NCBI RefSeq assembly: GCF_033283405.1 | Contig: NZ_JAWMQR010000002.1 | Span: forward strand, 124,001 to 188,000 | DNA from: Halioxenophilus sp033283405 | Lineage (GTDB): Bacteria; Pseudomonadota; Gammaproteobacteria; Pseudomonadales; Cellvibrionaceae | Length of the DNA: 64,000 nucleotides | Direction: 5' to 3' | Shown here: positions 17,524 to 26,719 of the stretch, piece by piece | Layout: every line of letters starts with the position of its first letter | How positions within the stretch are numbered: the first letter of the stretch is position 1 | Made by a program: the position numbers and the translations under genes | The notes under the pieces: generated by a model | What the model saw: only the letters and a program-made list of their open reading frames with translations | Database searches by the model: none | What the model was told of the DNA's origin: nothing

Positions 17524-18873
17524 ATGACTCAAACCTTAATTAAATCCGGCCACCTCTGGGGCCATGGTGTGGCCGATCTCTTGATCGATGGCAACACCAT
17601 CATCGCCATTGCCGCCAACCTGCCGGCGCCGGAAGGCTCCTGTGAGGTAATCGATGCACGCAATAAATTTATCTATCCGGGTTTTGTAAACACCCACCAC
17701 CACCTCACCCAAACCCTGGCCAAGGCGATGCCGGCTGGCATCAATTCCGATCTCAACCACTGGCTGGGTGCCGTGCCCTATGCACTCTTGCCCAAAATTA
17801 CACCAGAGGTGATGTACCACAGCGCCGTGGTTGGCTTTTACGAGCTGTTGCGTTCCGGCTGCACCACCTGTGCCGACCACTTTTATATCTACCACCAGGA
17901 TTTTAATCCAGAGCTGGAGGCCGCCCTCTACCAGGCTGCCGAAGATACCGGCATTCGCTTTGTCCACTGCCGTGGCGGCTCCACCCATCTGGGTACCCAC
18001 CGCGGCACCAGCAAGGCCCGTCAGATTCCTGAAGATATCGATCTCTTCCTAAAACGTTTGGATGAGACCCGCAGCCGCCACCATCAAACCGCAAGCGATG
18101 CCATGCACAAACTGGTGGCCGCGCCCACCTCCATTGTCCACACCAGTCCGCCGGAAGATCTGCGCCAGATCGCCGCCTATGCCCGTCAGCACCAGCTGCG
18201 CATGCACTCGCATCTGCTGGAGGTGCCGTTCGATAACGAAGCGGCGCAAACACGCTACGGTTTAAGCGCTATCGACTACGCCGAAGCCGCCGACTGGTTG
18301 GGGCCGGATGTCTGGTTTGCACACCTGGTGCACGCCGACAGCAGTGCTATCGCCAAACTGGCGGCTACTGGTACCGGCATCGCTCACTGTCCCACCTCCA
18401 ACTGCCGCCTGGGCAGTGGTATTGCGCCGGCCGCGCTGATGGCCAACCAGGGTATGACCGTCAGCCTGGGTGTGGACGGCTCCGCCTCGGCCGAGTCGGC
18501 CAGTATGATGAACGAGATGCTGCTCGCCTGGTTGATTCATCGCGCCGTTGGCGGCCCCGAGGCAACCACCGTTGAACAGGTTTTTGATTGGGCCAGTATT
18601 AACGGCGCCCGTCTGTTGGGTTACGACACTTTGGGTAAATTAGAGGCCGGCTGGTTGGCCGATTTCTCCATTATTAATCTGGATCAGCCGCGCTTTTGGG
18701 GCGTGTGGGAGAAACCCTGGGCACCGGTAACCTGTGGTGAACCCATTGCAGTGGAGCAGGTATTTGTCAACGGCCGGCGGGTACTCAATAACGGCCAGGT
18801 CGGCAAGCTGGATTGGCAGCAGCTGCAAAACACCACGCAACAACTGGTCAGCCAACTGATGGCGGGCGATTAA
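17524..18873 (+). CDS. Cytosolic 8-oxoguanine-deaminase-like amidohydrolase, copy 1
   Basis: This 449-residue protein has no signal peptide. Its N-terminus and GFVNTHHHLTQ (HxH at 58 and 60) resemble the 8-oxoguanine/isoxanthopterin deaminase group of COG0402. Further metal and substrate elements are MHSHLLE, WFAHLVH, AHCPTSNCRLGSG and GVDGSAS. The reaction would be hydrolytic loss of an exocyclic amino group in the cytosol, giving an oxopurine or oxopterin plus ammonia. The gene follows the ABC importer by 39 bases and probably shares its transcript, so it likely acts on the imported compound. A very strong hairpin ends the unit. The second copy of this enzyme type is at 35292-36653 with its own NMT1-type importer. 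Confidence 0.82.
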   Translation: MTQTLIKSGHLWGHGVADLLIDGNTIIAIAANLPAPEGSCEVIDARNKFIYPGFVNTHHHLTQTLAKAMPAGINSDLNHWLGAVPYALLPKITPEVMYHSAVVGFYELLRSGCTTCADHFYIYHQDFNPELEAALYQAAEDTGIRFVHCRGGSTHLGTHRGTSKARQIPEDIDLFLKRLDETRSRHHQTASDAMHKLVAAPTSIVHTSPPEDLRQIAAYARQHQLRMHSHLLEVPFDNEAAQTRYGLSAIDYAEAADWLGPDVWFAHLVHADSSAIAKLAATGTGIAHCPTSNCRLGSGIAPAALMANQGMTVSLGVDGSASAESASMMNEMLLAWLIHRAVGGPEATTVEQVFDWASINGARLLGYDTLGKLEAGWLADFSIINLDQPRFWGVWEKPWAPVTCGEPIAVEQVFVNGRRVLNNGQVGKLDWQQLQNTTQQLVSQLMAGD

Positions 18874-18923
18874 TTCAGCCCTCGTAAAATAGGCCTTATT
18901 AAAAATAGATCTTCGGATACTCA

Positions 18924-18955
18924 CCAGAGCGCGGCCACTGCTGGCCGCGCTCTGG
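18924..18955. terminator. Perfect 14-bp hairpin between convergent units
   Basis: CCAGAGCGCGGCCA and TGGCCGCGCTCTGG are exact reverse complements with the four-base loop CTGC. The hairpin lies between the convergent deaminase genes ending at 18873 and 18958. It is the strongest intergenic stem I found and probably terminates both directions. Confidence 0.75.
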
Positions 18956-18957
18956 GT

Positions 18958-19947
18958 TTAGGCGATCTGTTCGGCCAGCTTGGCTTTGGTTTCGGCATCG
19001 CAAAAGCTGGCCGCCACCGCATTTATTTGCAACGCCTTTAAATCACTCAAACTGAGATCCAACTGCTCCGCCACCCAGCAGAGCTCCTCAATTAAGGTTT
19101 TATCCACCGCCTCCGGGTCATCTGTGTTGAGGGTCATTTTTACCCCCCGCTCGCGCAGGGCGGTAAAGGGGTGCTCCTCGGCGCTCTTGTACAGATGCAC
19201 ACAGTTGCTCGAGACACAGACGTTAAGGGTAATCCCCTCGCGGACTACCCGCTCGGTTAGGGCGCTGTCTTCAATCACGCGTACGCCGTGGTCGAGGCGA
19301 TGGACTTTTAAATCATCCAGGGCACTCAGCACCCCCGCCGCCCCCGATGACTCACCGGCATGCGCCGTACAACCGAGGCCCGCAGCACGCACCAAATTGT
19401 AGGCCGGCGAGAAGCGGTCACCGGTAAAGCCGGCGGCTGCTTCGTTGCCATCCACCGACAAACCCACCACCCGCTGGCTGCGATTGGCCACCATCCACTG
19501 GGCCAGGGCCAAAGCTTCCATGGCCGTCTGTTGGCGCAAAATAGAGGGCAGCAAACGCACATCGACCCCCAGCTCCGCCTCCACCCGATCAAAGCCGGCA
19601 CTTAATGCCGGAAACAGCTGCTCATAGCCGAGGTTGGCCCAGTGGGTTGGGTTAACAATCAGCTCGCAGTAGATAATATTTTGCGCAACGCAGTAGCGGC
19701 CAAATTGCCAGGCCAGTTCGGCCGCCACCTCGGCACTGTCGACCAGTGAACAGATCCAATCCAGCGTCTCCAAAAACTGGCTGAGATCCGCTGTGTCGAA
19801 CAACGTTTCCAACGGCCGGGGCGGGGTAATATTTTTCGCCTGGCACTGGGCGGCAATAAATTCCTTGGAGATACACCCCTCCAGGTGGATGTGCAGCTCC
19901 AGTTTGGGCATCGCTTGAATAGCGGATTTCAATTCACCACTAATCAT
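18958..19947 (-). CDS. Adenosine/adenine deaminase (ADD family)
   Basis: This 329-residue ADD-family enzyme has LELHIHLEG (metal histidines 19 and 21), the active-site AHAGE motif, KVHRLDHGVR, and LNTDDPEAV with metal-binding aspartate. HLEG instead of HLDG is frequent in adenine-type members, whereas the AHAGESSGA region looks like adenosine deaminases, so the choice between adenosine, adenine and an N6-modified analogue is open. Length fits the family. The ATG at 19947 overlaps the stop of the upstream flavoprotein gene as ATGA, so translation is coupled; a frame extending to 20055 would run deep into that gene. It produces hypoxanthine or inosine plus ammonia in the cytosol. Confidence 0.88.
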   Translation of the reverse strand: MISGELKSAIQAMPKLELHIHLEGCISKEFIAAQCQAKNITPPRPLETLFDTADLSQFLETLDWICSLVDSAEVAAELAWQFGRYCVAQNIIYCELIVNPTHWANLGYEQLFPALSAGFDRVEAELGVDVRLLPSILRQQTAMEALALAQWMVANRSQRVVGLSVDGNEAAAGFTGDRFSPAYNLVRAAGLGCTAHAGESSGAAGVLSALDDLKVHRLDHGVRVIEDSALTERVVREGITLNVCVSSNCVHLYKSAEEHPFTALRERGVKMTLNTDDPEAVDKTLIEELCWVAEQLDLSLSDLKALQINAVAASFCDAETKAKLAEQIA

Positions 19948-21185
19948 TGGTAGATCCCCGGCTCCGGCTCCCAACCGGTTAACAGATGGCGACCAATTTC
20001 GTGCATCTTCCACTCCACCGGGTCGTGCAACGATAGAGTACGGGCATTGCGCCACCAGTAGTCAAACGGTTGCTTGCCGGCGACACTGCGGGTGCCCATT
20101 AAACCGTGAATGGCACTGGTTGCCGCCAGGGCCGATTCATTGGCGGCCACCTTGGCGGCACTGATCGGCATGGCCAGCTGGCCGCGATCAATCTCGCCAC
20201 GTTCAAAGCTATCCAGCAGGCGGCCACAGCGTTGCACCAGGGCGTATGCGTTGGTGAGGTCGGCCACATATTTACCAATATTGCGCCTAATAAACGGGTC
20301 GTTCACGGCCTGATCCACACCGGTGGCGGCCCAGGGCCGGGATTTCTCCTGAATAAAGGGCAGCGCCGCGGCAATCGCCCCCAGGCCCATACCCACCAAC
20401 AGCGCGGAGAAACCCGCCTGATAGCGCAGGCTTGAGTGAATCAACGGTGCCTTGCCCGGAACCGATGCCACCCACTCGGGCGGGCAGACCACTTCGTTAA
20501 ATTGAATGGAGCCGGAGTCGGTGGCGCGCTGGCCGAGGGCATTCCAATCCCGCTGAATATCGACCCCCGGCGTGCCCTTGGGAATTAACAGCAGTTGCAT
20601 ACCCAACACCGGATTCTCTTCGGTCGCCGCAGCCGGATTAAAACCCCAGGTGGCAATCTGGTCCGCCTCGGCGGCGGCCGTGGTATAGATCTTCGAACCG
20701 GTTACCACAAAGCTGCCATCCGCCTGGGCAATGGCGCGGGTATTAAGTGGTTCCACCGCGCTGCGGCCGGCCTCCGCCACCGCCAAACCCAGAACGTGGT
20801 TTTCATTTAAAATCGAATTGGCCAGGCGCGCCTGTTGAAACTCTGGGCAGTAGGCAAAAATTTCCCGCACCAGCTCGTCGTGCACTTTGAAAAGCTGCGC
20901 TACCGAACAGTCGACCATGGCCAGGCGCAGTTGTGCTTCCAAGCTGCAGGCGTGCGACACGCCGTAACCACCCAGGCTCTTCGGTACCGCCAATTTAAAC
21001 AGCGGCGTATGGCGCAGGCAGGCCATGCTCTCGGTGGGGTAGCGGCCGCGCTGATCGTTGCTGATCGCCAGCGGCGCCAGCTGTTCACTGATTACCGCCT
21101 CGGCTTCAGCCAATAACGCCAACTCACTCTTCTCTAATTCCGGTGCGGGTAATACTTTACCCAGCAGGGGCGATAACGACTCCAC
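19944..21185 (-). CDS. Acyl-CoA-dehydrogenase-like flavoprotein (monooxygenase type)
   Basis: This 413-residue protein has the acyl-CoA dehydrogenase fold. Visible elements are an N-terminal helical domain with LAVPKSLGGYGV, a middle domain with GLAVAEAGRSAV and VVTGSKIYTTAA, and a C-terminal helical bundle with AMPISAAKVAANESA. The usual catalytic glutamate region is not obvious. The general look is closer to the DszC/SfnC-type flavin monooxygenases than to true acyl-CoA dehydrogenases. The start is GTG with GGGAG about 7 bases upstream. Coupling to the deaminase (ATGA) and proximity to an Ade-type gene suggest that it oxidises a purine-derived compound. No electron-transfer or flavin reductase partner is visible next to it. 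Confidence 0.75.
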   Translation of the reverse strand: MESLSPLLGKVLPAPELEKSELALLAEAEAVISEQLAPLAISNDQRGRYPTESMACLRHTPLFKLAVPKSLGGYGVSHACSLEAQLRLAMVDCSVAQLFKVHDELVREIFAYCPEFQQARLANSILNENHVLGLAVAEAGRSAVEPLNTRAIAQADGSFVVTGSKIYTTAAAEADQIATWGFNPAAATEENPVLGMQLLLIPKGTPGVDIQRDWNALGQRATDSGSIQFNEVVCPPEWVASVPGKAPLIHSSLRYQAGFSALLVGMGLGAIAAALPFIQEKSRPWAATGVDQAVNDPFIRRNIGKYVADLTNAYALVQRCGRLLDSFERGEIDRGQLAMPISAAKVAANESALAATSAIHGLMGTRSVAGKQPFDYWWRNARTLSLHDPVEWKMHEIGRHLLTGWEPEPGIYQ

Positions 21186-21243
21186 GATCTTCTCCCAGTC
21201 TCTACTCTTTCACTAACTTCAATTCGGCTAAACCCTGCACCAC

Positions 21244-23103
21244 TCAGGTGAGTGGTGGTGGCTCTTGGTGGGCGTGCTGCGGGCAGCGGCAACAGACCAC
21301 CACCGGAATAAATTCCTGTTGAAAGCTGTCGATCAACCCCAATTCGGTGAGGCCGTAGTCGGGTACCCCGGCCAGGCCGACAAAAGCCAAAATCATAAAT
21401 GGGCTGGGCAGCTGGCTGCCCAGACTATGGGCGGCGGCATCCACCTCATCGGAGGCCTGCAGCACGGATTCCCAGGGTTGGTCCGACATAATGCCCGCCA
21501 GCGGCAGCGGTAAGGCGGCGAGTACCTCGCCATCGGCCACGGCCACGTAGCCGCCGCCGTTATCGCGCAGGCTGTTGGCCGCCAGCGCCATGTCGGCATT
21601 GTTGGTACCCAACACCACCATATTTTGGTTTTCGCAGTTGGTGGTGCTGGCAATGGCGCCACGCTGCAAGCCAAAACCACGGACAAAGCCGCCCGCTTTT
21701 TTACCCGTAGCGTGGTGCCGGTCGATCACAAAAATTTTCGCGGTATCGGAGCTAGGCTCGGCCAGGACATCGCCAGCCTCAACCGGCAACTCAATTTCGA
21801 AGGCGCGTTTAAAGTAGCCGTCGTACATCTCCATGGCCCGTACCCGGGCACTGGTCGCATTCGCTTCGGCCTGAATTGCAAAATCGGCGGCGGTCACCGG
21901 GTAGCCAAAGTTGATGGTGTTGTAGAGATAATCCGGCAGCGGGTCGTTATTGCCAAACAGCACCCTGCCGCTTTCTGATGTGCGCTGACCATCCTGGTAG
22001 GTGGCGACAATGTTCACCTCGGCCAGGTTATCCAGAATCAACAGGTCGGCGCGGCGGGCGGGCGTGACGGAGCCAATAATATGGTCGAGCCGGTAGTAGA
22101 GCGCGGCATTGAGCGAGGCCATGGCGTAGGCCTCCAGCTCCGGAATGCCACAGCCGATGGTTTTGCGCACGTGGTGGTCAATATGGCCGACCCGCTGAAG
22201 ATCATCCACGTGGCGGTCATCGGCACAGAAAGAGAAGAAGGGTAACGCCCCCTGCACGGCTTTCGGGTCGGCAAATACCGAGGCGATGTTGTCGTTCATG
22301 GAGCCGGCCATCACCGTAATAGCCACACCGCGGCGAATGCGGTCCAACACCTCATCCACCTCAAAGGCGTTGTGGTCGTCGCCAATGCCGGCGGCAATGT
22401 AGCCATCCAAGGCGTCGCCGCCCACCCGTGCGGTGTGGCCGGTGTTGCGCCGCCCCAGCTGCAGGGCCGAGGCAAACAGGCGCGACGCCCGTTCATCCAC
22501 GGCAAAGGGGTTGCTCTCGCCCACACTCACCGCATTGCAGCGTTGAATGCGCTCCATCTGCTCAACCTCGGTGACCGTGGCACCGCCCAACTCCAGTTTC
22601 GGTGAGCGCGGTATACGGCTGGAGATCTGTTGGAAAATTTTCAGGGGGGTTCCAGTTTCCGCCACCCAATCCATCGCCCTGGCCCCCAGGACATTGCCAA
22701 TGCAATTGGGGTCGGCCAATACCGTACCCGTCCCCTTGGGAATCACACAGCGGGCAAACTCACCCGGGGTGAGCAGCGTGTATTCAATATGGAGATGGGT
22801 ATCAATAAAACTGGGGGCAATAAATTTTTCGTCCAGGTCGATGATGGTGGTCGCCTGATAATCACTGCCACGTGGCTTGAGCGCGGCAATAAAGGCCCCG
22901 GAGATCAACACATCCAGCGGTAGTATCTCTTTGCTGTGCAAACAGAGCACGCGGCCACCGCGCAGCGCCAGGTCCGCGGGGGCCTGGCCGGCGGCCACCG
23001 CGTTAAGCCGCATTAAATCTTCCGCACTCGGTGCATAGTGGGCGCCCAGCGCCCCCGAATTGAGCGCGGCATAGGGGTTGCCGGCTGTAGGGTCATTAGC
23101 CAT
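21244..23103 (-). CDS. Cytosolic adenine-deaminase homologue with altered active-site motifs
   Basis: This 619-residue Ade-family protein has no signal peptide. The metal site HLH (103-105) and Glu107, the SVGESN glutamate and the CADD aspartate are kept. Three family motifs differ from typical Ade: HIEYT replaces HIESS, DPNCI replaces DPHEI, and DDHN replaces SDHE. An extended N-terminus of about 45 residues precedes the first beta-strand. Altered second-shell residues suggest a substrate other than adenine, such as an N-substituted or oxidised purine. The gene is divergent from the AzgA-like permease with a RutR-like site 36 bases upstream of its ATG. It is followed after 58 bases by the flavoprotein and deaminase genes, likely one operon. 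Confidence 0.8.
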   Translation of the reverse strand: MANDPTAGNPYAALNSGALGAHYAPSAEDLMRLNAVAAGQAPADLALRGGRVLCLHSKEILPLDVLISGAFIAALKPRGSDYQATTIIDLDEKFIAPSFIDTHLHIEYTLLTPGEFARCVIPKGTGTVLADPNCIGNVLGARAMDWVAETGTPLKIFQQISSRIPRSPKLELGGATVTEVEQMERIQRCNAVSVGESNPFAVDERASRLFASALQLGRRNTGHTARVGGDALDGYIAAGIGDDHNAFEVDEVLDRIRRGVAITVMAGSMNDNIASVFADPKAVQGALPFFSFCADDRHVDDLQRVGHIDHHVRKTIGCGIPELEAYAMASLNAALYYRLDHIIGSVTPARRADLLILDNLAEVNIVATYQDGQRTSESGRVLFGNNDPLPDYLYNTINFGYPVTAADFAIQAEANATSARVRAMEMYDGYFKRAFEIELPVEAGDVLAEPSSDTAKIFVIDRHHATGKKAGGFVRGFGLQRGAIASTTNCENQNMVVLGTNNADMALAANSLRDNGGGYVAVADGEVLAALPLPLAGIMSDQPWESVLQASDEVDAAAHSLGSQLPSPFMILAFVGLAGVPDYGLTELGLIDSFQQEFIPVVVCCRCPQHAHQEPPPLT

Positions 23104-23405
23104 TAGATGAATGGAACCTGTACTTTGCCAAATTCGTGTATAACCAAATAGTCAAAATTTTGGGTAGCCACAGCGGCCGGCCAAAACTCAGCGGTTTAAG
23201 GCAAAGCAATAGCCAGACCAATCAGAATTGAGCTCGACTAAAGCCTAGGGAACGCTATTTGCTAACCACTAAGTCAGGTTTTTTGAGAGGAGCCGCAGGG
23301 TGTTGTCCCGCAAGAGCCCAGGTTCAAGCAACGCACCCTTACGAAGCACAGCAAAGCAGAACGCACGGCTTTGGATAGACCACCCGACAAGTTGAACGAC
23401 CCGTT
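23104..23405. promoter_or_regulatory. Divergent control region of the adenine-deaminase homologue and the AzgA-like permease
   Basis: This 302-base AT-rich stretch has no credible gene. It holds the RutR-like site at 23140-23155 and a poorer partial match (CAGACCAATCAGAATT) near 23214-23229. It must carry promoters in both directions. No clear ribosome binding site precedes the permease ATG at 23406. Confidence 0.5.
23140..23155. promoter_or_regulatory. RutR-box-like operator
   Basis: ATAACCAAATAGTCAA matches 11 of 14 defined positions of TTGACCAnnTGGTCAA. It lies 36 bases upstream of the start codon of the adenine-deaminase homologue, a distance that would block that promoter directly, and 250 bases upstream of the permease. 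Confidence 0.42.
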
Positions 23406-24731
23406 ATGAGATCGAGATTGGACCAATTTTTCAAAATCAGCCAGCGGGGCTCCTCGCTGCGCCAGGAATTCATCGCCGCACTCACCACCTTTGCCACCAT
23501 GTCGTATGTGTTGGCTGTGCACCCGAGCGTGTTGGCCGACGCCGGCATGGACCGCGCCACCATGATCACCTGCACCGCGCTGGCCGCTGGCATCTTCTCC
23601 ATCTTAATGGGCGTGATGGCCAACCTGCCGATTGCCCAGGCGCCCGGTATGGGCTCCAACGCGCTGTTTGCCTACACCATCATCCTGGTGATGGGCGTGC
23701 CCTGGCAGGCCGCACTGGGGTTAACCTTCTGGAGCGGCGTGATCTTTTTTCTGATGACCGTCACCGGTGTACGGCGGTTGTTACTCGAGGCCTTCCCCAA
23801 TGACCTGAAAACCGCCCTGACCGTGGGCATTGGCCTGTTTCTGATGTTCATCGGCCTGAAGAACGCCGGCATTGTTGTCGCTGCGCCGGCACCGGTATTA
23901 ATTGCCGTGGGCGACCTGAAAAACCCGGCGGTACTGCTGGCCGCTATTGGGGTACCGGCCATGGTGCTGCTCGCACACAAAAAGGTACCCGGTGGCATTC
24001 TCATGGTGATCGCCGCGATTACCGCCATTGGCTGGTTTATTCCCAACAGCAGTGGCGGTACCTTAACCGCCGTACCGGATGCCATCGTCTCAAAACCCGT
24101 CTCCTCTACTTCGCTGTTTATGGCCTTCGACCTGGGCTACCTGTGGAAGAATTTTGCCTTCGCCTTTCCCGTGTTGCTGTCACTGGTTTTTATTGATCTG
24201 TTCAGCTCTCTGGTAGCCATTCGAGCCATGTGTATCCGGGCTGGAATCAGCGAGGGCGCCAATAACAGTAAGCCGATCTATCGAGCGCTAGCCGCCGATG
24301 CCATCGCCACCATCGGCGCCTCTGCCATCGGCACCTCCACCACCAACGTCTACGGCGAATCCGCTGCTGGTATTGAGAGCGGCGGTCGCACTGGCTTGAC
24401 GGCGATATTTGTTGGGCTCTTTTTTCTGCTGGCGCTGTTTGTGAACCCGCTGCTGATGATTATCCCCGCCCACGCTACCGCACCGGCGTTGATCCTGATT
24501 GGCATATTGATGTTTACCGAAGTCCGCCATATTCAGTTCGACAATCTGGCGCTGGCCGGCCCGGCAATTTTATGCATGATTTTAATGATGGTGACCTCCA
24601 TCAGCGATGGCCTGGCCCTGGGGTTAATCTCTTACGTGATAATTCGTGTACTGTCTGGCCAAGTTTTTAAAGTGAGCCCAATGTCCTGGTTATTGGCCGC
24701 CTCGTTTGGCCTTTACTACCTACTTATTTAA
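23406..24731 (+). CDS. AzgA-like NCS2 purine permease
   Basis: This 441-residue membrane protein has 12-14 predicted spans. AzgA-branch motifs are clear: LTTFATMSYVLAVHP near the start, LPIAQAPGMGSNALFAYT (canonical ALAPGMGLNAYF), and GTSTTNVYGESAAGIESGG (canonical GTSTTTTYVESAAGI). This branch imports adenine, guanine or hypoxanthine with protons across the inner membrane. The permutations in both motifs (Q for L, NVYG for TTYV) suggest a modified specificity. It is divergent from the adenine-deaminase homologue and shares its regulatory region. Convergent hairpins separate it from the regulator gene. Confidence 0.88.
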   Translation: MRSRLDQFFKISQRGSSLRQEFIAALTTFATMSYVLAVHPSVLADAGMDRATMITCTALAAGIFSILMGVMANLPIAQAPGMGSNALFAYTIILVMGVPWQAALGLTFWSGVIFFLMTVTGVRRLLLEAFPNDLKTALTVGIGLFLMFIGLKNAGIVVAAPAPVLIAVGDLKNPAVLLAAIGVPAMVLLAHKKVPGGILMVIAAITAIGWFIPNSSGGTLTAVPDAIVSKPVSSTSLFMAFDLGYLWKNFAFAFPVLLSLVFIDLFSSLVAIRAMCIRAGISEGANNSKPIYRALAADAIATIGASAIGTSTTNVYGESAAGIESGGRTGLTAIFVGLFFLLALFVNPLLMIIPAHATAPALILIGILMFTEVRHIQFDNLALAGPAILCMILMMVTSISDGLALGLISYVIIRVLSGQVFKVSPMSWLLAASFGLYYLLI

Positions 24732-24786
24732 CGCTCTCACGTCTGACTCTGTGGCAGATAAGGGGGGCTGAAACAGGGAGGGGGAA

Positions 24787-24845
24787 CGCTTATCAGGCAG
24801 TGCGGCGCTCACGCGACCTGATAAGCGATTAGAGGCGGGCCTCTA
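24787..24845. terminator. Two hairpins between the permease and regulator genes
   Basis: The first stem is an exact 11-bp pair (CGCTTATCAGG with CCTGATAAGCG, 24787-24827) around a 19-base loop. A second compact stem, TAGAGGC/GCCTCTA, follows at 24830-24845. They lie between convergent genes and probably end both transcripts. Confidence 0.6.
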
Positions 24846-24881
24846 TCGGGGAAACAGCAAAGACTTCAATCAACCTATCAA

Positions 24882-25574
24882 TCAACTTGCCACCGACTGA
24901 CTGCCCCGAACCGGAGGCGTTAAACCCACGCCGCGCAAAATGGTGGCACTTAGGAAATTGGCAATCTCGTCGATCATCTCACGTTCGTACTCGGCGCGAT
25001 TCATAATAGTCAACACCTGAATGTCAAAATCCGCGTAGTGCTGGGTCGACGACCAGATTAAGAAAATCAGCAGCGTCGGGTCCACGGGTAACATTTTGCC
25101 TTGGGCAATCCACTGCTCCATAACCTCGGCTTTTTTACGCACAAACGGGCGCATTTTATTGCGCATATAGTCGCGCAAGCGGGGCGCACCGGAGATCATC
25201 TCCCGGGCAAACAATTTCGACGATTGCGGGTGGCTGTAGGAGAGCTCCACCTTCTGACGGATGAACTTATCCAACACCACGCTGGGGTCGTCATCCTCTT
25301 CGATCTCATCAAAATAGTCATTCCAGAGATCGATAATTTCATCAAGCACCGCCACATAGATATTGGCCTTGCGCTTAAAGTAGTAGTGCACATTGGCCTT
25401 GGCGATACCGGCCTTATCGGCAATCGCCTGAATACTGGCACCTTCATAGCCTTTCAACACGAACTCCTCTCGTGCCGCGTTCAAAATCAGCTCCTGATTT
25501 TTATCGCGGATTCGGCCACGCTTGTACTTTTTTTTGCTGTCGAGACTAACACTAAGCTCGATGTTATCGGTCAT
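24882..25574 (-). CDS. RutR-like TetR-family regulator
   Basis: This 230-residue protein has a charged N-terminal tail, a TetR helix-turn-helix at about 28-72 (IQAIADKAGIAKANVHYYF), and a C-terminal YcdC-type ligand domain. The segment IFLIWSSTQHYADFDIQV (about 170-187) closely follows the E. coli RutR segment IFMIWASTQHYADF, which lines the uracil/thymine pocket. RutR represses pyrimidine use genes and affects purine degradation, so a nucleobase-type effector is likely here. The ATG has AGGA 8 bases upstream. It is the only regulator in the locus, and several upstream regions carry RutR-box-like sites. Its own upstream region contains the tandem repeat array rather than a recognisable RutR box. 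Confidence 0.85.
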   Translation of the reverse strand: MTDNIELSVSLDSKKKYKRGRIRDKNQELILNAAREEFVLKGYEGASIQAIADKAGIAKANVHYYFKRKANIYVAVLDEIIDLWNDYFDEIEEDDDPSVVLDKFIRQKVELSYSHPQSSKLFAREMISGAPRLRDYMRNKMRPFVRKKAEVMEQWIAQGKMLPVDPTLLIFLIWSSTQHYADFDIQVLTIMNRAEYEREMIDEIANFLSATILRGVGLTPPVRGSQSVAS

Positions 25575-25589
25575 TTAACGTTTCCTTTT

Positions 25590-26719
25590 ACCAGGCGTAA
25601 AAATAGATTTCCTATCTATTTTTACGCACGTGAATTAAATACTGACGCAAAGGCGTCGCTTTGCTGGATTTTCTTCACTCCCATTGCCTTGCGGCAATGA
25701 CGGCACTTCCTTGTGCCGTGCTTACCAGGCGTAAAAACAGATTTCCTATCTATTTTTACGCACGTGAATTAAACAGTGACGCAACAAAGGCGTCGCTTTG
25801 CTGGATTTTCTTCACTGCCATTGCCTTGCGGCAATGACGGCACTTCCTTGTGCCGTGCTTACCAGGCGTAAAAATAGATTTCCTATCTATTTTTACGCAC
25901 GTGAATTAAACAGTGACGCAACCTTTTGTCATAACTAGGGCGCCGCTTTGCTGGATTTTCTTCACTGCCATTGCCTTGCGGCAATGACGGCACCTCCTTG
26001 TGCCGTGCTTACCAGGCGTAAAAACAGATTTCCCATCTATTTTTACGCACGTGAATTAAACAGTGACGCAACCTTTTGTCATAACTAGGGCGTCGCTTTG
26101 CTGGATTTTCTTCACTGCCATTGCCTTGCGGCAATGACGGCACCTCCTTGTGCCGTGCTTACCAGGCGTAAGAATAGATTTCCTATCTATTTTTACGCAC
26201 GTGAATTAAACAGTGACGCAACCTTTTGTCATAACAAGGGCGCCGCTTTGCCGGATTTTCTTCACTCCCATTGCCTTGCAGCAATGACGGCACCTCCTTG
26301 CGCCGTGCTTACCAGGCGTAAAAATAGATTTCCTATCTATTTTTACGCACGTGAATTAAACAGTGACGCAACCTTTTGTCATAATAAGGGCGTCGCTTTG
26401 CTGGATTTTCTTCACTGCCATTGCCTTGCGGCAATGACGGCACCTCCTTGTGCCGTGCTTACCAGGCGTAAAAATAGATTTCCTATCTATTTTTACGCAC
26501 GTGAATTAAACAGTGACGCAACCTTTTGTCATAACAAGGGCGTCGCTTTGCTGGATTTTCTTCACCGCCATTGCCTTGCGGCAATGACGGCACTTGCTTG
26601 TGCCGTGCTTACCAGGCGTAAAAATAGATTTCCTATCTACTTTTACGCACGTGAATTAAACAGTAACGCAACCTTTTGTCATAACAAGGGCGTCGCTTTG
26701 CCGGCATCTCTTCACTGCA
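25590..26719. repeat. Tandem array of about 150-bp hairpin-rich units
   Basis: Eight copies of a 33-base palindrome (13-base arms starting GCGTAAAAATAGA, spacer TTTCCTA) start at 25595, 25729, 25866, 26016, 26166, 26316, 26466 and 26616. The last six are spaced exactly 150 bases; the first two units are 134 and 137 because they lack or shorten the CCTTTTGTCATAA segment. Each full unit also has the stems CATTGCC/GGCAATG and ACGGCAC/GTGCCGT-like, so three hairpins per unit. Copies are near-identical with scattered single-base changes; the last unit breaks off after about 26705. The 150-base period keeps a frame open, but I treat that as a by-product. The array lies between the regulator's start and the 3' end of the BMP protein gene; its function is unknown. 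Confidence 0.95.

Noticed and set aside
25101..25700. A 199-codon frame opposite the RutR-like gene
   Set aside because: It lies antisense to a well-supported TetR-family gene and runs into the repeat array.
25590..26719. CRISPR array
   Set aside because: The sequence between the palindromes is itself repeated, units are about 150 bases, and there are no Cas genes.
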